Positions 10,790 through 20,829 of a stretch of 64,000 nt of DNA are shown here, piece after piece. The stretch's first letter is position 1, and the number at the start of each line of letters is the position of its first letter. Under the pieces are notes generated by a model. That model made no database searches. It saw only the letters and a program-made list of their open reading frames with translations, and was not told the origin of the DNA. A program made the translations under genes and the position numbers. This stretch comes from Parascedosporium putredinis (taxonomy: Eukaryota > Ascomycota > Sordariomycetes > Microascales > Microascaceae): positions 2,604,001-2,668,000 of the forward strand of contig CASHTG010000016.1 in assembly GCA_949357655.1 (NCBI GenBank). Direction: 5' to 3'.

Positions 10790-11761
10790 ATGCCCAATAT
10801 GCCTAGCTCACTCTCGCCGTTGCCCACAATGGACCCTAAAAATATCACTTCAACTGAATCGCGTCCACTGAAAGATTTGACCATTGAAAACATCACTGAG
10901 AATGTCCACGCTATAAACTCCAACTGCGAAGACGTGCGTCTCCGGTTTCTCCTTGAACGGCTCGTCACGCACCTGCACGACTTTGCCAGGGAGACCCGGC
11001 TAAGCACTAAGGAGTGGGAGGCCGCGATCGGCTTCCTCACCGACGTCGGCCAAATATGCACCGAGGTCCGACAAGAGTTCATTCTTCTCTCCGATGTTCT
11101 CGGCCTCTCTCTACTCGTCGACTCCATCGATCATCCCAAGCCAGCCGCATCTACGGAGGGGACCGTGCTGGGCCCGTTCCACACCCATGAGGCAGAGCAT
11201 GCCGCCAATGGATCATCAATTTCACATGACCCCGATGGCGAGCCCATGCTCGTCGTGTGTACCGTAAAGGACACGGATGGGAATCCTCTGCCGGGGGTGA
11301 AGATTGATGTGTGGGAGACGGATTCCAAAGGATTCTACGACGTGCAGCATGCGGATAGGGACGGGCCTGATGGCCGGGCTATTGTGACGAGCAATGCCAA
11401 GGGTCACTTCTTCTTTAATGCCATCGTGCCCGTACCATATCCAATTCCGAATGATGGGCCTGTGGGTAAACTTCTCGGGAGGTTAAAACGGCACCCTTAT
11501 CGCCCTAGCCACTTCCACTTTATGTTTGAAAAGCCCGGATACGACCGGTTGATCACGCAAGTCACGACCCTCCCCCGGTCCGTACCTTTGTTTGTCCTGA
11601 AACTAACGCCAAATTCCAGTGCTCTCTACCTTCGTGGTGATCCGTATGAGAGATCAGATGCTGTTTTCGGCGTAAAAGAGTCCCTTGTTATCGATCTAAT
11701 GACCGTGTCAGATGTGGAGGGCATGGCTGAGGAGTACGAGGTGCCCCCTCAACGAAACTGA
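10790..11761 (+). CDS. Intradiol ring-cleavage dioxygenase, probably hydroxyquinol 1,2-dioxygenase
   Basis: 323 aa as read straight through. The N-terminal helical domain (about 30-130) is the dimerisation domain of catechol/hydroxyquinol dioxygenases. The catalytic part has EGTVLGPFH, the first ligand Tyr in YPIPNDGPVGKLL, the second in HPYRPSH and the two His ligands in SHFHF, giving the Fe(III) Tyr2-His2 site. Protocatechuate 3,4-dioxygenases lack this N-terminal domain. The divergent maleylacetate reductase points to hydroxyquinol rather than catechol as substrate. About 14-20 residues after YDRLITQ look inserted relative to the family, which continues LYLRGDPYERSD. A 42-nt intron (11578-11619, CTAAC branch, ending ttccag) fits the phase. 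Substrate choice is inferred; the family is certain. Confidence 0.87.
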   Translation: MPNMPSSLSPLPTMDPKNITSTESRPLKDLTIENITENVHAINSNCEDVRLRFLLERLVTHLHDFARETRLSTKEWEAAIGFLTDVGQICTEVRQEFILLSDVLGLSLLVDSIDHPKPAASTEGTVLGPFHTHEAEHAANGSSISHDPDGEPMLVVCTVKDTDGNPLPGVKIDVWETDSKGFYDVQHADRDGPDGRAIVTSNAKGHFFFNAIVPVPYPIPNDGPVGKLLGRLKRHPYRPSHFHFMFEKPGYDRLITQVTTLPRSVPLFVLKLTPNSSALYLRGDPYERSDAVFGVKESLVIDLMTVSDVEGMAEEYEVPPQRN

Positions 11762-12001
11762 TGAAGTATGACTTCGTATTAGTAACAGAGGAGGAAGTCG
11801 AGAATCTGAAAGTGAAGAAGGAGAAGGAGGCGAGGAACAAAGCAGGCTTGTAGATGATAGTGTATTTAGGATATCGAGCAATGGGATCAAAACTATGGGA
11901 TCAGTGATGTATTCGTCCTCATCCACGATAGGCTAGCCGTCTTGCAACTTCCCGAGCCCGTGCATATTTCCGGCGGCGAAGGACTGATGATTTAGCACAG
12001 T

Positions 12002-13747
12002 CTAATGTATTCCGGATTGCCTGGGATGGCGACAAACGGAACGTGGGTCAGGAGCAAAGGATAATTTCATGTGTTTATTGAGTACGTAAAGTCTATTGTT
12101 TGTTTTGTCAATCAACTCGTCACCGTCATGCTGCTGCTCCTGGACCATCACTTTCTTTGGTGCAGGCCGACCCGTCCACAGCGTAAATTGCTGGAAGATT
12201 AGCTCATTGCGTACGTCCTCGGAGCTAAAGAATTTCCAGCCTCCTTTTGTTGGAATGTGATGTCGAACTCTCTGGTCTTCTTTGAGACCCCCAAGGTTTA
12301 TCAACACCCCTTGCATTCCAAACTGAGCTGGCTGAGTTCGGAATCTTGTAAAGATCCCACCACGACTAGGCTAAAAGATTCAGATGTTGACGGCCCGTGG
12401 GGATGAGAGTCAGTAGTCGGTAGGGTGGACGATATGGCGTGAAGGTCACCGTTTAAAGGCCCTACTACATAGAAATCCTTGATACCCAATTCCCGTGCCG
12501 CATGTAACACCGTTCTCACTAATTTCTCCTCCACACCAACAAGAATGAGTCTGGCGGATGAGAGAAGCGTTGGATCTGTGATAGTAGCCGTCTTGGCAAG
12601 GGACCATAGGCTGCGCCATAGAAGATTGTCTCCCCTGATTACACTCTTGCCTGACGAATCTGTGCTACAGTGTACTGTGTCCACGAGCCCGCTTTTGGTG
12701 GCGGAGTCGGAGATTTCGTCGACAAAATCACTGAGATCAGATGCTAGATCATCAAATGCCGCGGCACCTCCAAAGGCGGGGCCTTTGACGGTTCTTTCAA
12801 TGGACGTCCTGTCAACAACAGAAACCCGATGCGGTAAGCCTAGCTCGTCGAGCCCAAGTCTATGAGCCTGCACGGCAAACTGCACACCGCTCTCATCAGA
12901 GCCCGCGATGTATAACTCTTTCTTGGGCAGTTGTCCGATAAGATGTCGGGCCACATGGACCTCTGCCAACGTGAGCTGGCCGGGGCTGAAGGGGCGGGGA
13001 GAAGTTTGTGCGTAACCAGAGAAATGGGAGACAAGGTTCGGGATAATTGGCCATGCTGGCCCATGCCGACTGCGAGAAGAGGCTTATCGCTGTGTGCATC
13101 ATGCGTGCGGACAAAAGTGCGAGCTCGTGGCAGTCGTATACGTCAACAGACAGAATGCTGAGTTTAATAATATCTAACGGGGAATTAATATTTGGGGACT
13201 ATGCACGGGAATCAAATCAAGATGCGACCAACCACCGAAACTATCTGCGAGGGCATATTTTTCCTGCAAGGTAGAACTTGTCCATCGAATATCTCCAGTC
13301 CAGCTATGGAAAGAAGCGACAAGCTTGGAGGCCCCCTTGGCGGCGACGAGCGCGTCGATGGCCTGTTGGGGCCACTCGATCTCGACGTCAATGTAAAGAC
13401 AGTTCAGCTCCACGGCGAGTAGCATCAGCGCAAGGGCCTCGTTCACGGCGTCATCCGGGAACTTCCGCCTTGCGAAAACGTGCGGATAGTAAAGAGGATG
13501 GGGAGGGGCGACAAGGTCTGCAGCAGAGACACTTGTTGGCGAACGTATTCGTAACTCGGAAGGTTGGTGGCGCCCAGCGGGTGCTGCGCATCGCTCAGGA
13601 GATCGACGCGGACCTCCCAGACGTCCCCGCCATAGCCGATCCGCTCAATGTCCTTGGCGCCAAGAGATATGTCGGGGTACGTGAGGGGATGATGAAAGTC
13701 TGCTTGCCACCACCTCTGGCATAATTTTCAAAGATTGGGTCTGACAT
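12002..13747 (-). CDS. Type I dehydroquinase-shikimate dehydrogenase fusion, dehydrogenase half degenerate
   Basis: About 562 aa from the ATG at 13747. The N-terminal half is a type I 3-dehydroquinase: VWEVRVDLL, then SFHSW (equivalent of the catalytic His) and DIIKLS (Schiff-base Lys), so its active residues look intact. The C-terminal half has a shikimate dehydrogenase fold but lost its key residues: FGGAAAFDD replaces the FGGASVTxPxK type motif, GDNLLW replaces GDNTDW and VGVEEKLVRT replaces the glycine-rich loop. It resembles the last two domains of AROM or of QutR without the kinase-like domain. An intron of 62 nt (13174-13235) is likely. Five one-base frame changes occur, near 13674-13677, 13465-13466, 13091-13093, 12980-12981 and 12307-12310. 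It is divergent from the qutR gene. It may be a sensor or regulator rather than a bifunctional enzyme; this is inference. Confidence 0.75.
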
Positions 13748-14323
13748 GGTGCGTGAGGGAGCGGATTGGATGACGGATTCGGCAAAAGGGTAGGATTCAC
13801 GTATTAAGCTAGGGCCAAAGGCGGTCCTCGTGATGAGCAATGATGGAACATGAAGTGGAAGGGCAGTGCCGGCTTGGGGCAATAATTATGTATGCAATGT
13901 GAATCCCCGGGAAAGAGTGTAACGCGCGGAGGGGAATATGGGGAAATAAGCTTCCGTTCACCTCGGAACAAGTTTCCGGGGTTGGCGGAGACTGGGGCCA
14001 GAGGAGCCGTGCGACTAGACCGTGTTGTTAGCGGGCGGGTGAGATCTTTCCCGCGTCCTGTTTTATGAGTGGATGAGGGTGCGGGTGGAGTTTTGGTTTG
14101 GTGCGCCAGGACGATGACTAACCCCGATCAAGCCATCAGTTCGTCCCGACTTTAATTCATTCTCGTCAATTCTATCCTGCCTCCGTCCACACACAACCTC
14201 CCTTAGCTTTGTCTACATCCCTCATCCCTGTGACGAAATTTGAAGGAGTCACTCCACTTGGAAAAGCTCTGTGTACCAAATCACCCGTGCCCAGCGCATG
14301 TTTTATTAAGAGTTCCCGAGTTC
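13748..14323. promoter_or_regulatory. Divergent promoter of the dehydroquinase-SDH fusion and qutR
   Basis: About 575 bases between two divergent AROM-derived genes. G/C-rich on the left, pyrimidine-rich just before the qutR start. No gene and no clear palindromic element recognised. Confidence 0.35.
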
Positions 14324-17031
14324 ATGGAGACTCCCGGCGCATCGGGCCCTGCCGCGCAGACAGCACCACCGTCGGCGAGAACCTCGAGCGCCTCTTCAAC
14401 CGAAGGCGCCAGGCCCCAACGTGACCAAAACGGCGCCTTCGCCTCCGATCTTCAAGCTTCCCTTGGTGAAAAAGAGAGTATTACGGAGGTGCCGTCGCGG
14501 TTGACGAATCAGCGCCTTCCCCATGACTACAGGCCAGGTAAAACTACTCCGGCTCGGAGGTATCGCCCCGATGCATCGATTGTGCTCATCGGTATCCGGG
14601 GGACCGGGATGTCGACACTTGCCGTAATGGCGTCCAGCACCCTCGGCTTCAAGCTTGTCGACGCTGACCACTACTTTTATCGTGCGACCAAACTCTCTAG
14701 GGGCGCCTACAAGGCTACCCACGGTGCCGAAACCTACCGGGCGGAAGAGCTGAAGCTGATACGTTCTATGCTCGTCGACCATCCCTCCAAAGCTGTGATT
14801 GTATGCGGGCCGGGAGTAGTAGAAGCAACGTGCCAGGCATGGCTAACCGAGTACTCCCGGACTCATCCCATTATCTACGTTATGCGAGATGCGGACAGGA
14901 TACAGCAACACCTCCGGGTTTGGGACTCTGATACAATAACGCGGTTGGCTCGACTGAGTGGGCCTACATACCGTACACTATCCAACTTCGAGTTTTATAA
15001 CTTGTCTGACGCTTTCCCGGAAAATACGTTGGGTCCGTCTTCAAGCCAAGGTCGACAATCTCCGCGGTCACTCGCTCTCAAGCAGGTCCAAGCAGATTTC
15101 CTTGAACTTATCTATGGCATTACCACGCAGGATGGCAGGCAAGTCGAATACGAGCCCAGGCATAGCCATTCGAGGCGACCATTCGAGACGCGGCTGTACA
15201 CATATGCGCTGTCGATTCCCTATCCACCGACGAGTCCGTCTTGTACAAGCTACGGTCGGTGGACATCGTCGCCGACGCCGTTGAGCTCATCGTCTCACCG
15301 CCACGGCCTGCCGCCGGCGAGGCCTTGAGTTTTGACAATGAGTTGGCAAATTGCATCACCCGCCAATTCTACTTATTGAGAAGGACTACAAGACTCCCCA
15401 TCATTTACCACGTTCCTATGGAGTCACTTTCCCCATCAGCCGACGCATCCTGGCAAAGTGAACATCAATCTATCTACTTCGACATCCTCCACCATGGCCT
15501 TCGATTAGCGCCCGACTACCTTGCAGTCAATCTCCGTTGCCGAGATGATAATATTGGAAAATTAGTAGCTGCCAAAGGGTCGACCAAGGTAATAGGCCAC
15601 TTCTTTGATCCCCGCCCACCCACAAATGGGTGGGAGTCACGTAGTCGGATAGACATAGTGCAACGGGCAGAAAAGCTTGGCTGTGCTCTTGTGCGCATAA
15701 CACAAGTTGCCACCTCCAAGACAGACAACTTTTCCGCGCACAAATTCCTCCAAGACATTCGCAACTCCAAAACTCACCGGATCCCCGTCATCGCCTACAA
15801 TACTGGCCAATTAGGAAAAACTTCGTGTGTTTTTAACAACATCCTAAGCCCCGTGACCCATCCCCTTCTACTTCCTTCTCCGACTGAGCTTCCCTCGCCT
15901 GCCCTCCTCACCATCCAAGAAGCCCAGCACGCCCTTTACTCTTCCTTCATCCTTGACCCCATGTATTTCGGAATCTACGGCTCCAACGTGGAGAAGAGTT
16001 TGTCTCCCGCCATGCACAACGCCGCCTTCCACTTTTCCAGCATGCCACACAGATATGACATCTTTCAGCACCAAAGCCTAGATGAGTTGAAGCGTATGAT
16101 GCTCGACCCCCAATTCGGCGGTTCCAGTGTATCCGCTCCCTTTAAGCGAGATATGACTTTTTGGTGGACAAGATGAGCCCTGAAGCTCAAGCCATTGGGG
16201 CTGTCAATACGCTGATTCCCATACGGTCCTTTGATTCGGATGTGATGCTCGGCCGTATCCAGTCCGGGAAAGCCGTGGCTTTCTATGGTGATAATACCGA
16301 TTGGATCGGCATTTACACCTGTATCCAACGCAGCCTGTCACCGATCAACACAGTCCGGGGACGAACTACTGCACTCATACTGGGAGCTGGGGGAATGGCA
16401 CGCGCCGCAACGTACGCTCTGATTCGCATGGGCGTGCGAACGATATTTATACACAATCGTACAGTACGCGCGGCTGAAGAGCTTGTGCGACAATTTGCAA
16501 GTTTCACGTCGTCTGGTCCCTCGATGGACCGGGGCGATGGTGAGTCCGCGAACCTCGACGTTCCCACTGCCAGTCTTCCTGCGGCGGGAGTAAATTTAAG
16601 AGTAATTGCGTCCAAAAAGGATCCCTGGCCAACAGATGCAGACCTGCCCATCATTGTTGTCTCATGCGTAACAACAAAAGAGGTGGCTGGTGAATGTGAA
16701 GCGGACACCAGTGTTCCCCCGGCTGGCTCGGGAGCCCGACGGGAGGTGTCGCAGTTGAGGTGAGTGCTTGTCTTCTCGTTGTTTTCGGGTTGGTCCATCC
16801 TCGCGTCCCTGTATTTCTAACATCACACTTTAGCTCGGCTACACCCCGCTTGAAACTCCTCTTATACGGCAGATTCGGGAACTCAATGACCTGGGCTGGA
16901 TCGATATTGATGGACTCCAGGTCCTTCCGGAACAGGCTTTAGTGCAGTTCGAGCTCTTTACTGGTAGAAAAGCTCCAAGAGAATTGATGCGCCGGGAGAT
17001 ACGGCGTACATTTCAATCCCGAGTTCGGTAG
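14324..17031 (+). CDS. qutR: QutR-type quinate repressor (shikimate kinase-, dehydroquinase- and shikimate dehydrogenase-like domains)
   Basis: About 878 aa, close to known QutR/Qa-1S proteins, which derive from the last three AROM domains. The start is the ATG at 14324. Domain 1 is shikimate kinase-like, with IVLIGIRGTGMST where the P-loop Lys is replaced by Met. Domain 2 is type I dehydroquinase-like; HFFDPRP carries Phe where the catalytic His should be and LVRIT has Arg for the Schiff-base Lys. Domain 3 keeps YGSNVEKSLSPAMHN, FGGSSVSAPFK, GDNTDWIG and LGAGGMARAA. One intron, 16760-16833 (gtgagt...ctaac...ctttag). Frame changes at about 15203-15205, 16158-16162 and 16741-16743. Known role: binds pathway metabolites and represses QutA. 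Loss of kinase and dehydroquinase residues fits a regulator rather than an enzyme. Confidence 0.85.
16760..16833 (+). other. Intron in qutR
   Basis: 74 nt, begins gtgagt, ends cactttag, with TTTCTAACA as branch point. It joins GGVAVE to LGYTPLETPL, which is continuous family sequence in the SDH-like C-terminus. Confidence 0.8.
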
Positions 17032-17506
17032 CCGCAGATGGAACTTTGATCATGAGATCCGATGTAGATTAAACAAAGCATGTAATAAGATAATGGGCAA
17101 ATAAACTTACTACGGATTAGATGAGAAACGATCTGGTCCACGGACGGCTAAGAAGGCCCAGCCTGTGACTTGGACCTATCCCTAGATTTGGCCATGGATA
17201 CTGGTGTGAAGCGAACTCCCTCTGTAGCCCGGGACAATACAGTCGCGGGCAAGGATATGGAGAAAGTCCTGTCCAGTACGCGTGCGGCGGAAAAGAATTT
17301 TTCCAGAGTGATCCAGCTGCCCAACTCCGTCTAGTCTGCCGCTAACGCAGCGAGCGTGCGGATGCATATGAGTCAAGCTCGTCCTTGTTACATTCCGTCT
17401 TGCTATGTGTCGAGTCATTCAAAGTAAAACCGTGCCACCAGCCCACTAAACTTTCGCGTCCTGAAGCCCATTCCTCTTACATTTTCCCTACGCAAGCCCA
17501 GGAAAA
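17032..17506. promoter_or_regulatory. qutR-SDH intergenic, presumed promoter
   Basis: About 475 bases between two plus-strand genes. No coding sequence recognised. Presumed terminator of qutR and promoter of the stand-alone dehydrogenase. Confidence 0.3.
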
Positions 17507-18517
17507 ATGGAAGTCGACACACTTGCCCAAGCACTCCCTACACCGCGCCCCCAAGCCATTTCGGGCCAGGGGTGTCTACCCACGCCCTTGTTACCACTAC
17601 AACTGCCGCACCTCCCACCACCACCACCATCGCCACCGCGGTAGGCAAGAGATCAGAGGAGCAGCAGGTAGCTCCCAAGAAGTTTTACATTTTCGGACAT
17701 AACATCTCTCACTCTCTCTCCCTGCCTTGCACAACTCCGGCTTTCGCCAATTGGGCCTTCCACACCACTATTCTATCTTTGAGACCGAGGGTATCGATGA
17801 CTCTGTGAACACGCTGATGCGTCGGCCGGACTTTGGCGGCGCATCTGTCACATTCCCACATAAGCTGCAAGTAGGAAAGCTCCTCGACACCCTTACGCCG
17901 GTGGCAAGGAAAGTCGGGGCGGTGAATACTGTCATCGTCCGCGAAGAAGGCGGAAAACGCACTCTCCTCGGAGACAACACAGACTGGTTGGGGATCAAGG
18001 CGTGCATAGAATCCACTGGCGTCACCAACCTATCTTCATCGACCGTCCTGATCCTTGGTGCTGGTGGTGCTGCCCGTGCAGCGTGCCATGCTGTAGAGAT
18101 GCTCGGTATCAAAGACTTGATCATTGTCAACCGGACGATATCAAAGGCAGACGACCTCGCCTCCATCTTCCCCAACCTACGCACGCGGACATTCGAGTCT
18201 TTTGACGGAGTGTTTTCATCGAATGGGCCCCGATACAGGTCGTGATTGGTTGCGTACCAGCTGATGACTGGACGGAAGACAAGATACCTGTAGAGCTCTT
18301 TGCAGGCGCAGAACATGGCGTCTTGGTGGAGATGGCTTACAGGCCACTTGTAACGGGCTTGATGGTTACGGCAGGAAAGAGACATGGCTGGAGGATACTA
18401 CAGGGCGTTGATGTCCTAGAGCAGCAGGCATACGGCCAATTTGAGCTGTGGACTGGGGCAAGGGCACCAAGGGAGACCATGCGGCGTGCCATGCGGGGCG
18501 CGATGCAGTCGCATTAG
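17507..18517 (+). CDS. Stand-alone shikimate dehydrogenase (AROM C-terminal type)
   Basis: About 337 aa from the ATG at 17507. After a low-complexity Thr/Pro/Ala-rich N-terminus (about 60 residues), a full shikimate dehydrogenase domain follows: FYIFGHNISHSLSPALHN, FGGASVTFPHK with the catalytic Lys, VGAVNTV, GDNTDWLG with the catalytic Asp, and LGAGGAARAA. It ends QFELWTGARAPRE, a typical AROM-type C-terminus. Frame changes occur at 17569-17572, 17720-17722 and 18225-18231, each fixed by one base. It should reversibly convert 3-dehydroshikimate and shikimate, and could feed shikimate into the quinate route. All catalytic residues are present, unlike in its two neighbours. The Thr/Pro-rich N-terminus is unusual and its function unknown. 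Confidence 0.82.
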
Positions 18518-18745
18518 GTTATTTTAACGTAGCTTAAGTGGTAGTTTCACTCAAGTGTATAGATCCATTGTTGTGAGCCTTCATCGCGAAGAAGATAGTT
18601 TTTACTAGACTATGCACGATGTTGTAATCGTGCTCCGAAGCCTCAACTCCGTCATCCCACAAAGCCAGTTGTTGAAATCAGGGATCTAATTTCTTATTCT
18701 GAATTTATACTGCCATAAGAATAGCTACGACATAGATACTCTATA

Positions 18746-19507
18746 CTACATGTCAATACTTTGCCCATCTAGCCACTCCTTCGCTAACCTGTATAGGAGG
18801 TCATGCTTCTCCAGGTTCACTGTGCCAACATGTCTCCTGTGCCCCGGCATATCCCCCAGCACGGCAACCCCCATTGTCGCTTCTTGAAATAGGCCAAGTA
18901 CCTATACCCGGGAGGATATGCCTTTGCCTTTTCTTCGTCAATACTAGGGACCAGTGCCGGATTGCAAGGTATGACTTTATCCTTCTCGTACCAATGCCTG
19001 ACGAGCCTTGCGCCCCACCGATCACCATCTTTTTCAAAGAAGAATATGAAGCGACAGTCAGCTTCAACGTCAAACTCAACGCCATCAATTATAAATCGTT
19101 GAGTGATCGTAGCCTTGAGTTTGGTCACGGCGCGAGTAGCATCAGGGGTGATATCCGTCGTGCAGCCATGACACCTGTGCATGATGAATGCTCCGTTATC
19201 CATGCCGGCTTGCGAGGCCTTGATGAAATCGGTGGCAAGGATTATGCCAGACCAGGTCGTGCTGACATACGCACCCGGGTGAAAGATGGATTTAAAATTC
19301 TCCCACTCGCAGGCATCCCTGGTTCTCAGTTAGTTCAAACATCACCTCAAGAGTCGACTCGCCGCGAGGTGGGCATTACCTATAACAAGGCCAGCCCTCA
19401 GCGAGCTCACGGAGCTTGAGTCGCTCCAAGACGAGGTCATCTGGACCATTGTTTCGAACGGCGCCTTCAGGTCTTGTGCCTGCCGGGAGTGAATGAAGAT
19501 CAGGCAT
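18746..19507 (-). CDS. SnoaL-like (NTF2-fold) protein
   Basis: About 233 aa from the ATG at 19507. Exon 1 encodes a segment with LVLERLKLRELAEGWPCYR. A 61-nt intron (19319-19379, gtaatg...ctaac...accag) follows. Exon 2 has WENFKSIFHPGAYVSTTWSG, then HRCHGCTTDITPDATRAV and RFIFFFEKDGDRWGARLVR. A frame change near 18886 hides the real C-terminus, which then reads through MPGHRRHVGTVNLEKHD to a stop at 18746-18748. This pattern is a fungal SnoaL-like family: a small alpha+beta cone fold used by cyclases, dehydratases and decarboxylases, but with no assigned reaction here. It is divergent from qutE, so a role on a quinate-derived aromatic is possible but unproven. Confidence 0.7.
19319..19379 (-). 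other. Intron in the SnoaL-like gene
   Basis: On the minus strand it runs gtaatg to aaccag over 61 nt with a CTAAC branch point. It joins CYR to DACEWENF in phase. Confidence 0.75.
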
Positions 19508-20134
19508 ATTGATGAGGTTGTTTGAAGACGGAAAGCTATAGCCTAGTACAACCACTAATACCCTGTACCAAGTCGTCTCTATTCGCTTTCGATCCTTCGA
19601 AGAAACATGTGATACACCTATAAAGCCCGATGGCCCAAATCACTAGATATAGATATAGCCCTGTAAAATTAGACCATCAATTTAAGCTATTTGCGTGATG
19701 GCGAAGAATCCATCGGTCGAGGAGGTGGTGATGAATACCCCCGCGCTTTGGAGTGCGGTGGAATTCAAACCCGAACCTACACGGCGTTAATCTTTTCCGG
19801 CTACCTCACTCTCTTTTCCGGAGTATGTCTCGGCTCCTCATCATCAGATCATCAAACATCTGGATCCCTACTACTCCGCAAATGGCTAGGGGAACTTTAC
19901 GTTACAGAACCCGTACATATATCAATGATAATTCGGGCCTAGGGTCAATAAGAAGGTGGCCCCATAAACCACCGATTTAAGGGCGTATTCTTTCCCCGTC
20001 AACACAGCCAGAGTGAATTGTTCGTGCTTCGCCAACCCCCACCCACACACTACCAACTGTCAAAAGCCTTCCTTCTACAATACACCCCATCCACCTCCCT
20101 CAATCCCCTAAACAAGGCTACGCGCAGAGTAGCA
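19508..20134. promoter_or_regulatory. Divergent promoter of the SnoaL-like gene and qutE
   Basis: About 630 bases. It includes a short AT-rich stretch with a repeated TAGATA word near 19645. No gene recognised. Shared position suggests joint control with qutE. Confidence 0.35.
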
Positions 20135-20581
20135 ATGACAAGATCCGTCCTCCTCATCAATGGCCCCAACTTGAACCTCTTAGGTCTCAGGGAACCTCAT
20201 ATCTACGGCCACACGACGCTCCCCCAACTCGAAGAGGAAGCGAAACAACATGCCGCAACGCTCGGCGCGGAGCTTCACACCTTCCAATCCAACCACGAGG
20301 GTGCTATAATCGACCGAATCCATGAGGCAAGGGCCAACATCGGAGCTATTGTCATCAACCCGGGGGCGTTTACACACACAAGCGTCGCGATCCGTGATGC
20401 ACTACTAGGCGTAAACATTCCTTTTGTGGAGCTACATATCAGCAACACACACACACGGGAGTCCTTTAGGCACCATAGCTATCTCAGTGATAAGGCAGTA
20501 GCGGTTATTATGGGCTGTGGTATTCTCGGATACAATTATGCGATTGATTTTGCGGTGAATGGTATTATTGATAAGAAATAG
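20135..20581 (+). CDS. qutE: Catabolic 3-dehydroquinase, type II
   Basis: 148 aa, the normal length of type II dehydroquinases, which act as dodecamers. The start is the ATG at 20135, giving SVLLINGPNLNLLGLREPHIYG with the catalytic Tyr in the last segment. FQSNHEGAIIDRIHEA, INPGAFTHTSVAIRDAL and ELHISNTHTRESFRHHSYLS are all family signatures and carry the catalytic His and substrate-binding residues. It dehydrates 3-dehydroquinate to 3-dehydroshikimate in the quinate pathway. The reading frame is intact, perhaps because the gene is short. It is tail to tail with qutB. Assignment is certain. Confidence 0.95.
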   Translation: MTRSVLLINGPNLNLLGLREPHIYGHTTLPQLEEEAKQHAATLGAELHTFQSNHEGAIIDRIHEARANIGAIVINPGAFTHTSVAIRDALLGVNIPFVELHISNTHTRESFRHHSYLSDKAVAVIMGCGILGYNYAIDFAVNGIIDKK

Positions 20582-20829
20582 TTTTGTCATCTCGCGAGAG
20601 AAATCAATTGGAAGGAGAACGATCCCTTTATAAAATATTCAAGGGTCAGTCGATTGATTCATTCATGGATGACTTGATAACGAACATGAACAACACAACA
20701 TTTAGATATATCTACATAAGAGCCATAATTGTTAACTTCATACATATGCCCGGTCACCTATATCACGTCTCGAATAAAACAAGAACATCAAATGAAAAAA
20801 AAAACGCGTGAATCAAACTACTCCGTCTT

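Noticed and set aside
12002..13747. Calling this gene a true bifunctional dehydroquinase-shikimate dehydrogenase like the plant enzyme
   Set aside because: All three key motifs of the dehydrogenase half are lost, so dual activity is unlikely.
19750..19800. Possible minus-strand tRNA T-arm
   Set aside because: A GGTTCGGGTTTGAATTCC-like segment caught the eye, but no matching acceptor stem or anticodon arm could be built.
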